Shown one piece after another: positions 1-11,142 of a DNA stretch of 64,000 nucleotides (position 1 is the stretch's first letter; every line of letters starts with the position of its first letter). Source of the DNA: Trichoplax sp. H2 (Eukaryota; Placozoa; Uniplacotomia; Trichoplacea); contig NOWV01000001.1 in assembly GCA_003344405.1 (NCBI GenBank), positions 124,001 to 188,000 on the forward strand. The letters are read 5' to 3'. Made by a program: the position numbers and the translations under genes. The notes beneath the pieces were generated by a model. That model saw only the letters and a list, made by a program, of their open reading frames with translations, did no database searches and had not been told where the DNA came from.

Positions 1-1235
1 ATTAAGTTGAAGATATTAGACACGCAATGTACCGCAGCATTGTACAGTATTTATTTATTTCACTGTTAATAACTAATAGTTAACCATGGCTAGGGCTCTT
101 TACTATCAGAGTAAAAGAACTCTTTGTTGAAAGCGTGGTAAATAATCTTTGCAGTTACAAATGCAGTATCAATTTCGTTGCGCAAAGGCATACCACAAAG
201 ATGTACTACAGTATAGTAAATCTCTTTCCAAAGTAATTGCATGTCTATCGAAATAAACTCGCATAATTAATAAACACAGGGACTAAAAGAGGAGAGAGTG
301 TTATATTTATAAAGGTAAAAGAAAAAGCTAATTACAGATACGCCCGTATATTATACAAGACCATAGACTACTAGTCCATGACAACGTACACAGTACAGTT
401 AAAATAGCGAAATATATAAAATGCCATCGTACTGACAAAAATGGTATGATAGCAACTGCCTTGCCAATAAAACAGAAAACTATTGACGCCATTGATTGCT
501 AAGAATTTAATATTAATGTACGCGCATAGCGTTTTTTTTGTGCAGTGGCATTTCTACCTAAAGGTTCAATAAATGAAAAAATTCAGGAATATCATGCATA
601 ACCACTGTAGATTGACTGTGTTACGTTTTTTAACTCCTCAACATTCCAAACAGCTCAAATCTCCTTATGCAATAAAACTCACAGGGGCATTATAGTATGC
701 AGATAGGAATACCATCGACAAAGTGATACACTACTTGTAATACAATTTTGCTACTACCATATTATCACATGCTATCTATTACAGCCATTAATACCAAACG
801 TAGCAAACTGTAATAAACATTTTATTCTTTTTATTATTAGTCACTCTCTTACACATACACATACACATTGTATAAGCATAGGACTCTGGTGATATTTTTT
901 TAAGCTAAATTGTCGTGACTTTACAGTACAAGATAGTTAAACACTGCAAAATTTATACTAAATATTCAGTATGTCATGATGTGTTATGAATTGAGATATA
1001 CTAGTATCGCATAAGGTAACATTTTATAATCCACTTTCCCTAAATTTTCTATTAGCATTTGCGTATTTGTTTAATATTAGAAGTAGATCAATCAATTAAT
1101 ATGCACAAAGCTTCAGTTGTAAAATTAGTATACGAACAGCACGGATTATTGTCAGTTATTCAACTTTACAAGAGTAATTTATAAAAATAAATTATTTCTT
1201 TATACAAGCATTATTTTGTTAGCAATAAACTCATT
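1..1235. other. 3' flank of CDC20, no gene seen
   Basis: This AT-rich stretch lies downstream of the CDC20 stop codon and presumably includes its 3' UTR. I see no coding exon and no RNA gene. A short run of ACACAT-type units lies at about 849-869. Confidence 0.6.
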
Positions 1236-3527
1236 CTAACGAATGACTTTCGCTAACTTAGAATATTCAACACTTTTAGTCTTTTTAACCTTTTCCTTTT
1301 TATCAACGGCAAAACATTTCCAAAATCGTAACGTCTCGTCTGCAGCTGCAGACGCTACAGTAGATCCATCTGGACTTAGAGTCATATATAAAACACGATC
1401 CGTGTGTCCATACAAGTCAGTGACGCGAACCATCGAAGGATACTTCCATATAGTTAGTTGATACTGAGAATACCCATGACCAGAAATTAACTCACGGTAC
1501 TCTTTCGACCATAAAATATTGCAAACCTAAGTATGTCATAAAAGTTATATATTATATGTTATAGTATGTATAAAAAAATCAACTAGTGAACAATAAATAA
1601 TCTGATCTGATCGGAATATGTGCTGGTAGTATGGTACGATCAATGGAATTTTTAGGTACAATGCATTCATAAAAGTATTAACAATGTTAAATACCCAACG
1701 AAAGACTAATATTGAGAACAATGGACAACTTATATAGCTCAATGTACCTGTGACGCAGTATCGATACTATTTAAACAACTTCCTGTAGATGCATTCCAAA
1801 GTTTAATACATCGATCAGCGGTACCGCCTCCAGTTGCCAATAAGTTATCGTGCCAAGGACACCAAGATACAGCCTAATCATGACAAGTAAAAACGTGGAC
1901 AGTAAATTAATGGAGATTGTTACAAGAGCCATGCAAAGATGATGATTAACATTCCGTACCTTAACGGCAGCTTGATGATCAGTTAACGAATGCAACATAG
2001 AATTATCTTGCCAAATCGTGACCACATTATCGTTACCACCACTAGCTAGGTATTTACCATTGGGAGACCATTTAAGACCACACACTTCTTGAACGTGATT
2101 CGATAATGTTGAAATATGATGATTTGCTACACGTACATCATGACAATGAATAGCACCACTACCAGAACCACTAGCCAGGATGTGCTCGTTCCAGCTAAGG
2201 GCTCCTATTCGTGCTGAATGACCAGACATTGATCGTAAACACTTTGATTGCCCCACATCCCAGATCTAGAAGAATTTAGTTTAGATATCAAAGATTAAAA
2301 ATTGGGTAAGCTATAACAGAATCATAACATATACTCAAGATATTTTCATCATATGATGATAGTTTAGAGGTAAGTCTATCGATAGCCAACGCTTTACTCC
2401 ATGAATTGCTCACCTGAACCGAATTTGTGCTGGTACCAACAGCTAAGTAATTTCCTTCTTTGATCCATGAAACAGCAGAGATGTAATCGTTCGTGCTTTC
2501 CATTTGCATTAATTGATGTATTGTTCCATCTCCAGCATTCCATATGTATAGCACATTTCGCAAGGCAATAGCGACATGGTTATTAACACTCCAATCTAGC
2601 AAATTTAAGTCTAAAACATACGTTGACAATTAGAGATATAAATTTAACTTTAGCTAATCTGTTTGATTGTAACGTACGACTAGTCCAAATCAATGTACTT
2701 TACTTTTAGTATAATCTAGCCAGGGATCATTCATTGCTTTATGAGTCATCTCGAATTGAACATACATATAAGTTAATAGGATACTTACAATAATCATCGA
2801 CCAGGTCAGGCGCGTCCAAAACTCTTTCAGGTGTACTGGGAATAAATCGACTGGATTTTTTACAGGATGAGCTAGTAACATTTTGCGTATACAGCACACG
2901 ATTATTATTTTGATGACCTACATCATGATGATAAAAAATGTTGTAAAATTTTCAAGGTCTTTGGGGGAATAGTGTTGTATGTTGAACTGCTGTAACACAG
3001 TTGTACAATAAAAATGAAATTTATATGGAATAAAAGACAATGTATCACTGAGTGATACTATAATTAGGGATCGTACCTTCTCTTGGTGGAGGAGCCTTAT
3101 TTTTACACGCGATAATTTTACTATCGAAATCGCAATTTAAGCTTTCTGATAGTAATTTTCTATACTCTGAGTTGCTAGGGGTAGTAGACTTACTACCATC
3201 ATCTTTGTTGGTTGAGTTCATTACCTTATGATGGCTGACGTCCATATTCATAGCGTCACGATTAGGAATAAATCGATCAGCACTAGGCGTTTTCGGCGTT
3301 TTGGATTTTCCAATTGTCGACTTACTATGAATGCCTGGCGTAATGGATGAAGGAGTTTTACCACTAGTACTCGTATTGGCCATGGCTTTGTTGGCATGTT
3401 TCTGTGGAGTAGAACCGGTCTTGGATTTTTCTCCAGTAGAGAAACAGGCGTCCCTCTTTCGTTTCCATCGTGGGGCCGGCCCTGATAATGGTTCATCTAA
3501 ATTGAAAATGCCGATATTGCTATTCAT
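1236..3527 (-). CDS. CDC20/fizzy, APC/C co-activator, six exons
   Basis: CDC20 binds the anaphase-promoting complex, recruits securin and cyclin B, and is the target of the spindle checkpoint. Exons in coding order: 3527-3077, 2917-2789, 2610-2414, 2265-1960, 1873-1748, 1526-1236. They sum to 1500 nt and 499 residues, the length of human CDC20. Visible features are an N-terminal [11 protein letters not shown] segment, the C-box DRFIPNR at about residues 84-90, a WD40 propeller (for example [42 protein letters not shown]) and the C-terminal Ile-Arg tail that docks on APC3. I see no KEN box. The Mad2-binding region reads [11 protein letters not shown] where human has SKILRL, and the CRY box is SRFIPS rather than CRYIPS. 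The start chosen is the ATG at 3527; an in-frame ATG at 3578 would add 17 residues. The gene is divergent from the acetyltransferase at 4480. Confidence 0.95.
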
Positions 3528-3817
3528 TTCTTGCTTGCTAACCAGTATCTGATTGAAAAATCGTTCACAAAATAGCACTAGAAGTGATATAATCGCCTTG
3601 AAATGCTCTTAATATCCACCAATAGTTTCTTGATTTCAAGAAAACACCCTCGACACAGCACAGTTGCGAAATAATCGATTTAGACTGACGTTAGTACCAA
3701 GTTACTTCATTTAATGACTACACTACACTATGCTACTTACTACAAAATCATACACTACTGTACATCCGGACTGGAGGTAGAGGAGCATCAGTCACATGGT
3801 TAGTACGGGCAGTGATG

Positions 3818-3853
3818 ATTGGTTACAGGATCGATTGTATCAAGTTTGATTGG
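3818..3853 (-). promoter_or_regulatory. Paired CCAAT (NF-Y) boxes, 31 bp apart
   Basis: On the minus strand two AACCAATCA sites start 31 bp apart (ATTGG on the plus strand at 3818-3822 and 3849-3853). Both match the NF-Y consensus RRCCAATSR at every position. They lie about 290-325 bp upstream of the CDC20 ATG. Paired CCAAT boxes about 31-33 bp apart are characteristic of vertebrate G2/M promoters, the expression class of CDC20. A CTTGAA motif at 3640-3635 (minus strand) between them and the ATG resembles a CHR variant. The sites are seen; their use is inferred. Confidence 0.5.
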
Positions 3854-3894
3854 TTGAAAATGTTGGTACACGGAATTTAAAATCTGGACTTTTG

Positions 3895-4110
3895 CGCTAT
3901 ACTGTACTATACACAGTGTACAGTACAATACTGTACAGTACAGTACTGTATGAAATACTGTAGGTCTACAGTACAGTACCTTACTGTACTGTACTGTAGG
4001 TCTACAGTACAGTACCGTACTGTACTGTAGATCGTGTACTGTACCCTCCTACAGTTCACGATCGAGAATTTTCCTTCTTGCTGTACTGTACACTGTACAC
4101 TGTACGGTAT
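3895..4110. repeat. Dense TACTGTAC/GTACAGTAC palindromic cluster
   Basis: About 215 bp are built mostly from ACTGTAC and its reverse complement GTACAGT. Inside is a near-perfect 36-bp tandem pair (3961-3996 and 3997-4032), each copy itself an inverted repeat around TAGGTCTACAG. The DNA could form hairpins. Shorter runs of the same word recur elsewhere, for example near 5110, 5300, 10050, 27640, 33620-33715 and 34660. Confidence 0.85.
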
Positions 4111-4348
4111 GCCTACTCGATATTGTTCTATGTTGGCAATTCCTCGGCCTTGGTGGGGTGGAGTGAGGAGGTAAAAGCTCTATATAGAAACTTGTTTTTT
4201 ACCTCGTCATATTGCCATGTTGGAAAGAGAGAGAAAAACTTTTATGGTTATATATTAAAGTTAGGACTTTCAAGTGTTAGGAAAAGCGTAGTGTAGACTC
4301 TGCAGACACCCTACGGTATAACCTGCCGTCGAGGGTATCATAGAATCG

Positions 4349-4356
4349 TATAAAAG
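4349..4356 (+). promoter_or_regulatory. TATA box of the GNAT gene
   Basis: TATAAAAG is a canonical TATA box 124 bp upstream of the acetyltransferase ATG, which predicts transcription starting near 4380 and a 5' leader of about 100 nt. The leader sequence is GC-richer than its surroundings. Confidence 0.55.
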
Positions 4357-4479
4357 CCAGCAGTTTTGAATGCCAGTCTACTGTATTGCAAGGCAATTTT
4401 GCACACCCGACTACCTAGTCCCTACCTCGGGGCTTCTTGCTTAGAGAGCATTCGCCGGAAGCAGAAAGGTAAATAAAGG

Positions 4480-4965
4480 ATGGAAATTGTCAACGCGGTC
4501 ATACCTGATGATTTAGAGGAAATTCGTAGTTTATTCCGAGAATATGAAAATTTTCTTGAAGTGGACATTTGTTTTCAAGGATTTGAAGAAGAACTACAAA
4601 CTTTACCTGGGAAATATGCACAGCCTAAAGGAAGACTGCTCCTGGCAAGAAAGAACGACATTATTGCAGGATGTGTTGGACTGAGAGAATTGCAACCTGG
4701 TATCTGTGAAATGAAACGTCTCTATGTAAGACCAAAATTTCAAGGAAAAAACCTCGGAAGAAAATTAGTTAAAAGAATTATTCAAGAAGCGCAAAACATC
4801 GGTTACACACGGATGAGATTGGACTCTCTTGGGAAATTGAAAGCAGCCCTGTCGCTTTATAAATCATTGGGTTTTCGAGAAACCCGCCCTTATTACGACA
4901 ATCCCCTTTCCAATGTTGTCTACTTACAACTTGACTTAACTCAATTATCCAACTCAAGCGAATAA
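4480..4965 (+). CDS. GNAT-family N-acetyltransferase, single exon
   Basis: The 161-residue protein has the full GNAT fold pattern: acetyl-CoA-dependent transfer to an amine, substrate unknown. Motif A is visible as EMKRLYVRPKFQGKNLGRKL around residues 86-105. The usual Q/R-x-x-G-x-G/A pyrophosphate loop appears as QGKNLG, with Asn where the first Gly normally sits. Motif B follows as ALSLYKSLGFRETRPYYDNP around residues 126-145. No signal peptide or membrane segment is visible, so a cytosolic enzyme is likely. The gene has no introns, unlike most neighbours, and its sequence resembles small bacterial GNATs more than animal NAT or SAT enzymes. Transfer from bacteria is possible but needs a phylogeny. 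The start is the first ATG after the TATA box. Confidence 0.85.
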   Translation: MEIVNAVIPDDLEEIRSLFREYENFLEVDICFQGFEEELQTLPGKYAQPKGRLLLARKNDIIAGCVGLRELQPGICEMKRLYVRPKFQGKNLGRKLVKRIIQEAQNIGYTRMRLDSLGKLKAALSLYKSLGFRETRPYYDNPLSNVVYLQLDLTQLSNSSE

Positions 4966-4966
4966 A
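4961..4966 (+). terminator. Poly(A) signal overlapping the GNAT stop codon
   Basis: AATAAA overlaps the TAA stop (4963-4965) of the acetyltransferase. If it is used, the 3' UTR would be only a few tens of bases. A second AATAAA lies near 5185. Confidence 0.4.
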
Positions 4967-6418
4967 ATTCTCCAATCTTTATCATCGCAAATCATGGAAG
5001 AGCCAACTGCTTTCAATTGCACCAATTGCTACTGTATAATACTACAAATCAGCTTTAGAAAGTATCTCAAATGCTACCTATCAATTTACCCTTTATTTAT
5101 TATCTGTTGCTATTATACTGTACTGTACTATACAATATTCTGTATATGACCGAACTCGTCTATCATAAAATTTTATCGTCTGCCAATAAAATGAATCTGA
5201 TTATTTTTTTGGGGGAATTATAATAACTTGATTTCATTATATCGGTATATTCTGTCAACATCAGTGTTAATTCATTATTAAGATTTAATTTACATCTACT
5301 GTACTGTACTGGTACAAAGATGATAATAGATCAAAAAATTGTATCAAGTTGAATCAATCTTAGCCATTGGGTAAAGGAAGATGCAATGTAGCGATTGAAC
5401 CTCACGATTTCGTTGATATACGACCTACGAAACTTTCTCGCTTTCCTGTTGTGCAACATTATTATCATATTCTCTGTGCCGGTTGTTTTGCATGCGTTTA
5501 ATCCTATACAGAACTATCACCCATGTCTTGTACAGAGTTGACTAGACGAAAAGAGCTCTGTTTCTTATCCAATTACTCAGCAGTGGTAAAGAAACCAATA
5601 ATTAAAATAGCCTTTAAAAAACGTAGGATACATTCGTACTTCATTAATGAATTAATTCAATTTTTGAACCCACGCTTAACTGGTATGAAAGCTGAATCTC
5701 CAATGGTCGGTTCGCTCTATGCTTGGGTCTTGCAGACTTGAAGATTTAGGCATTACATGAGTCCATTTTCGGAGAAGATGCGCGTATATCGCAGTATACA
5801 GGAATCAATGTCTAGCATTGCGTACTGCCTTCTTGGAGTTCCTAGTCTCCTACTGCAATATACTACAAGTTGACCAGGATTAGACGACTAGGTCCTTGCA
5901 GACAAAGATTCAAGAATCAATTTCTCCATTTTACTGTCATTCCTGGTAGTGTATCTTGAATAAACAACAAGCAACAGTCGCCTCTTTGGATCCAAATCGA
6001 CTTGGATGAAGTAAAAGAGATCCAAATCGACTTAGATGAAGCAAAAGAGCTTGTTGCAATGACACTCTAATCTGTACTATAGGACCTTGCCCTATCATAC
6101 TGTCTAGATACCTAAAAGAAACGGCAGACTTCGTCCCAACATGCATAGACAGGCTAAGCCATTCTTCCAGTTCTTCTATACTAGCTGTAAAATTGACAAC
6201 ACAGCAATCTTTAAATTGCTGTACTAGGAAGCATACGGTAGATAGTATAACCACTCAAAACATAACACGCAATACAATCGATCGTATAGAGACTGGCGGA
6301 TAGAAACTGATTGACTTGCATCACATTCCTAGTGTTGGATGTGGATGGTTGGACCACCGGCAAATCCAACCCTTAGACACCCAAAATTCCAATGCTTTAC
6401 GCCTTCAATCGTTCGAAA
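4967..6418. other. Spacer between GNAT and glycosyltransferase genes
   Basis: I can support no gene here. Open frames at 5523-5741 (+) and 5937-6254 (-) lack recognisable motifs. The stretch contains ACTGTACTGTAC-type words near 5110 and 5300 and a 30-bp duplication at 5989-6048. It must hold the 3' UTR of the GNAT gene and the promoter of the glycosyltransferase. Confidence 0.5.
5989..6048 (+). repeat. 30-bp tandem duplication
   Basis: Two head-to-tail 30-bp copies (5989-6018, 6019-6048) start with GATCCAAATCGACTT and differ at about two positions. In one plus-strand frame they encode a repeated ten-residue acidic unit, IQIDLDEVKE then IQIDLDEAKE, that stays open to a stop shortly afterwards. 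No start or splice context supports a real exon. Confidence 0.8.
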
Positions 6419-8969
6419 ATGGATGTAAACAGCCTTTCTTTAAATCGTATATTGGTCTTTCTATCACTGGCATTAATCTTGTGTCTAGCGGCAGTGGAAT
6501 CTTCCTCTGGAACATGCACAGCGGACAGGAATGAATGTGATGCCAATTCCGGTAAGCAATTCAAATGGATAGCATTCAACCAACTACAGTAAATCATTCA
6601 AACTGCAGTCTCCCTACACACTAATATCAATGTTATTGGTACTAGATTAAATCTATAAATTTTACCATGGATAGAAAAGCCAATAATATGATACATTACA
6701 GTACCCTAACCACCATTCGGAGATGAATGATAGTTTAATCCCTTCAGTCACCTTGGTACCTTAACTACGATGTATATAGGGCGTAGCAACTTTTACTCTA
6801 TTCAAATAATTATAGAAAAACTTCGATTCAGAAACTTGATTTATTTTAGCTTTAGTTATAGCTGTTAAAATTGGCATAATAAGAAATTATCTTCCCGTTG
6901 TTATATCTTATGCTCCATTTTTTCTATATTGGACAGAATATGTATCTTGTTCAACTCATACACGTATACAATTAATTACACACACTCTGACACTGTGACT
7001 ACCACAATGCAGCAATTACTTTAATGAATGATTTATAATTCTATTTGACTTTTGAAGAACCTATGCGTAAGTATGGGCCTTACCTTCCAAAAGTGACTAT
7101 CATCTCGCCAACGTGTATTAAACGTCATCAATTTCATTCCAACTTAATTCGAATGTTTCAACATCAAAGATATGGTGGAGAGAAAGAGCTCCTAATTTAT
7201 GATGGTGCTTGCAAATCTAAATCATCAGATGATAAATCAGTCAAATCGAAAGTAGTACTAAAAGCAATGGAAGAGGATAGTAGAATCAGATATTATTATG
7301 AGCCCTTAAAAATCAAAAAGGGCGAGGATCATGTAAAACTTGGTAGCAAAAGGAATTGGATGATTGCTAATAGCACCGGAGAAATTATCGTCCATTTCGA
7401 CGATGACGATTACTACGGTCCTAATTATTTGCAACATATGATAACAACGATGATAATGCGTAAAGCCGTGATGATCAAGTTAATAGGTAATATGATAGAT
7501 CAAGATAACAAGTTCCAATTCTATTTTAACACAATATTCGGGTTATAACATGCTTGCTGTAGCACATTGATACATGATAAATTTAGTTCAACATGTTTTT
7601 ATAAACCTCCGATCTGAATGCTTCAATTGAAACAATTTTAGCCTGGTTTATTTATGGTGAGCAGTATCAAGATGGCAGACGTACAGAATCATTCGCCTAC
7701 TATGATTATACTGTCAGCCAATCGAAAGGCTGGGGCTGGAATCTTGTTTATAGAAAGGAATTATTAGGTAATTTAAATAAAATCGAAAGCTTAAGCATTC
7801 ATTCCTATGTAAGGTTCTACGTTCTTTAGATATTGGGATAGCTATAAGTATTTGATCAGCACAACGACTCGATTCCACAGTGATTATTCCATGTTACTAT
7901 TTGGTGTTAACGTGTTAACCCTGTAACATTATTACGTTAAGCCACCTGTCTTTGTATTCATGTTACTAATGTGAAATTTTGGTGAGCCTTTCATTCGAAA
8001 ATGACATTAAGTATCACTCTCTTTACAGATCAGGTGAAATTTAGAGACGCCGATTTCATGGAAGAAGATCACTTCGTCAATACAATCTTCACGAACGGAA
8101 ACAAGTAATCTACAACACTTGCTAATTATGCGTTACACTACTATTTGTTATATCGAATATTTAGTAGCGTATTTTTATGCGAGCTTTAAGATATCTTTTC
8201 CATTTCATAATAATAATAACAATCATGTAACTTTAGAAACTTAAATATTGATAATTTTTACGGTAAATGTTCGCTTTGACTTATAGCTTAGATTTGTCCT
8301 GGATTAACATTATCCAACACATGATAGTAATTGTCAGCCATTTTTAATATTCATCTAGAGTACACTTTATGCAAGATAAAAATTTCTTAGCCATGAAGGT
8401 AAGCAATGATTTAGTTACCCAATTTTTATTATCCAATCTGAAAATAGCTACCTGAATATTTACGTAGGAAAAGTATCAGTTAAACTTTGCGCGATAGGAA
8501 AATTATCATTCAGTTTAATTTAATGCTTTATTTCATAACACTAATACTTTTAGATGGCGACACAAATTTACACGTTGGTCTCTTCATTTGATAATGTATA
8601 ATTTTGTAATGATAGTTTGTTACAGGATCGCTTGTAAGATCTACTGGGATGCCGTTATGCAAGACGTCAGGTAGCGACTATAAAATTTGTGATCGTTATG
8701 AATTACCAAGATGGCTCGCGGAAAAAAGTAAGTTGAAATTGACTTGTCAATAGTGTAAGATACTACACTAAATAAACCTTAACCATGTTATAACGAGCAT
8801 GAGTATTAACTTTAAACCGTCTCTATTCCTTTAAAATAGGATACTTTTAGTTGTATTAAGGCTAATGTAATAGCTTCAATCCACAAATTAAATCATGCCA
8901 TTTAAATTAATTCATTTAGGCTTTGGATCACAAATTAAGGACTGGATTAAAATGGTCAACACAAGATAG
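6419..8969 (+). CDS. GT2-like glycosyltransferase with signal peptide, seven exons
   Basis: This is probably a nucleotide-sugar-dependent transferase of the secretory pathway with a GT-A fold; the substrate is unknown. Exons: 6419-6551, 7058-7486, 7642-7767, 8029-8104, 8391-8398, 8626-8727, 8920-8969. They sum to 924 nt and 307 residues. Residues 1-31 form a signal peptide or membrane anchor (ILVFLSLALILCLAAV). The domain opens with PKVTIISPTC (about 55-64). Metal and nucleotide binding is suggested by FDDDDYYGP (Asp 159-162). GWGWNLVYRKELL and DADFMEEDHF (about 236-245) match the acceptor and catalytic region of GT2 enzymes. The protein ends CDRYELPRWLAEKSFGSQ... and a TAG. The 8-nt fifth exon is required to keep frame between exons 4 and 6. 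An upstream in-frame ATG at 6392 would add nine residues; the second Met gives the better signal peptide. Confidence 0.8.
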
Positions 8970-9401
8970 CCAGTTTTATTTTTTATAATAAAATTTTGCA
9001 AGCCAATCTACTTATCATACTACCTTAGGACAAGACTTTACTGGTCGTCTGTATGAATATAGATTAGCTATATTACATAGTTAAATGAAAAGATATTTCA
9101 TTGTAAATATATACTGTAATACAAAAGTGTCATTAAAATTGAAGTATTTTTCTAATAAGAGGTTGACTTATCTTATCCGTAGCTTTCCTATATTAGTAAC
9201 AGGCAGTTTTGTTGCAATAGGACTGTCATGATCAAAATCAGAGTGATTATTTGCCATAGTAATTTTTATTTGACTGGCGGGTTAACAAGTATGACCTAGA
9301 CCAGTACCAATAGATATCCCATACTTAGTATTCAATGTAATACGAGTACAGCCCTACTAACCGTAAGTAAGAGGTACTGAAGACCAGCAATCACTACTTT
9401 T

Positions 9402-9445
9402 AGCATAGACTACTAGAAGAAGACCTGCTTCTAATAGTCCATGCT
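9402..9445. repeat. Imperfect 19-bp hairpin
   Basis: The left arm 9402-9420 and right arm 9427-9445 pair at about 16 of 19 positions around a short loop, along AGCATNGACTANTAGAAG. A related word, CATAGACTACTAGTCCATG, occurs near 361, suggesting a dispersed element. Confidence 0.6.
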
Positions 9446-10089
9446 TTTAACTAGTTAGGTCTATAATCATACACAAAAGATCTTCAAGCGCTATGTACAG
9501 CATTTCAATTTATCTCTTCGAGATATCCTTCATAGTGGAGATATTCAAATGAGAACGTCCTAGAAATAATCGATCAGAAGAACATTAGCGAAATTTTACG
9601 TAAATCTTATTCTCAATCGTATCTTCAATGCTGTTATTGAGATCAAATATTTGTCGGTGTACAGCATTAGAATAGGGTTTTTATTACCCAACTAGATTCC
9701 TCAGAACTAGTAAATTAACCCTAGTTAAGATAGGTAGCTCCAGAATTAGCAAATTTTCTTAATGATCCGGCAAATGTTAAGATAATCGTAGAAATTAACT
9801 AATACGTGAGAATTCTATTATTATGGAATACAAATTTGCCATTAATATTTAACTTTCAGCTTATATATGTACGTGTATAAGCAAATGTAATGCAATTAAG
9901 CTATACGAATTGTCATGTAGTATACACGAAAATGCAGGGAAGTAGACTTAATTCAAAGTGATACTTTAGTGATTGCCAAAATCAAAACCTATAAGTTAGA
10001 ATTAATTTCTTTGCACGATCTTTTTTCATTTATGGTTTGTTCCATACTACTGTACTGTATACATCCAGTTATAAACCCCACGTCCGATA

Positions 10090-10155
10090 TTGCAAGACTA
10101 TCACGATTGAAATGGTTCTCGTTTCACAAAATACTGTTGTCTGCGTCGTTGCTAA
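10090..10155 (+). repeat. Diverged single copy related to the 11-12 kb array
   Basis: This segment shares ATTGAAATGGTT-type sequence followed by the exact word CTGTTGTCTGCGTCGTT (10133-10149) with the units at 11143-11950. It is an isolated, partial relative about 1 kb upstream of the array. Confidence 0.55.
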
Positions 10156-10813
10156 ACTAATGATTGTTGCTTAATGAATCTTTTTGCTCTATTTCTGATA
10201 AGGTACATCTCTGTGGCGATGATGTCGTCATAGTCGATATTGCTATGTGTAATTGAGAAAAAAAAATGATTGAAATGAATCTTTTAACAAGGATATTCAT
10301 ATTTACGCTACTTGATAGCTTAAAGTCTTGTGAGACAATTGTGAAAGTAATCCTGTCCTTGCTATTTTATGATGTGAGTTTACGTAATACTATAGCAAGC
10401 AAAGATATTTCCTAAAGTTAATCATTTAACGTGCTAACATACGGATGCATTGAATACCCTTTCACAAAGATGTTACTATCTACGTGGTTAGCTTACGATG
10501 CTTAGTATAATCCTTGAAATACCCATATTTTCGTTATTTATTAGCTATCATACCTTCATATTTAAGTTTACAAGACCATGCTAATTGGAATGCTTATTCT
10601 TTCGCAGAGATACTCTGTCTATTAAATGATTGACATGCAATTCTAGAAAGAGAACTATTTCAGTTACCTTCTTGACAGATTGTTATTTTACACTATTACT
10701 ATATCGAACAGCGATGACCGCATAGTTGATGTTATCATACTAATTACTTTAGAAATCAATGCCTTCCATAAATACTAATGGCCCAGACTACACAATCATT
10801 AGCGTAAAGGCTC

Positions 10814-10887
10814 TGGCGAAATCATGGAAAATGGTCATGATTTGCCATTTAACTTGATATGGCTTAGCGCCATATCAAGTTCAAATG
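10814..10887. repeat. Two back-to-back hairpins
   Basis: The first hairpin pairs TGGCGAAATCATG (10814-10826) with CATGATTTGCCA (10836-10847), with one bulged base. The second pairs AACTTGATATGGC (10851-10863) perfectly with 10869-10881 around a 5-nt loop. Its stem extends outward by CATTT/AAATG past one bulge. The two structures abut, overlapping by two bases. Confidence 0.75.
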
Positions 10888-11142
10888 TTCTCTCAAATTG
10901 ATGTTATATTAGTACTCAAAAGCAACTGAAAATAATCTTTAACAATGGAAATTCTGACATTGCCTGATTTATCGACATCATTTTGTTTGTTTTATACGAT
11001 ACCAGTTGTCTAGAAAAAGAAATGGCTAAAATATCAGGAAAAATGGAAAAATGATGATTTAAAATCTATTTGTTTCTTTCGCATCACCGTGGAAATACCA
11101 CAGTACTCGATTCCTCCGTCTTCTTTGGGCTGACCTTACTTG

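Larger units (their letters stand above)
3528..4479. promoter_or_regulatory. Divergent promoter region between CDC20 and the GNAT gene
   Basis: About 950 bp separate the two start codons, so both promoters must lie here. It contains two CCAAT boxes oriented toward CDC20, a palindrome-rich TACTGTAC cluster in the middle and a TATA box facing the GNAT gene. Short ORFs crossing it look incidental. Confidence 0.6.

Noticed and set aside
5523-5741. Plus-strand 72-codon frame after the GNAT gene
   Set aside because: No domain, promoter or splice support; length is within chance for this DNA.
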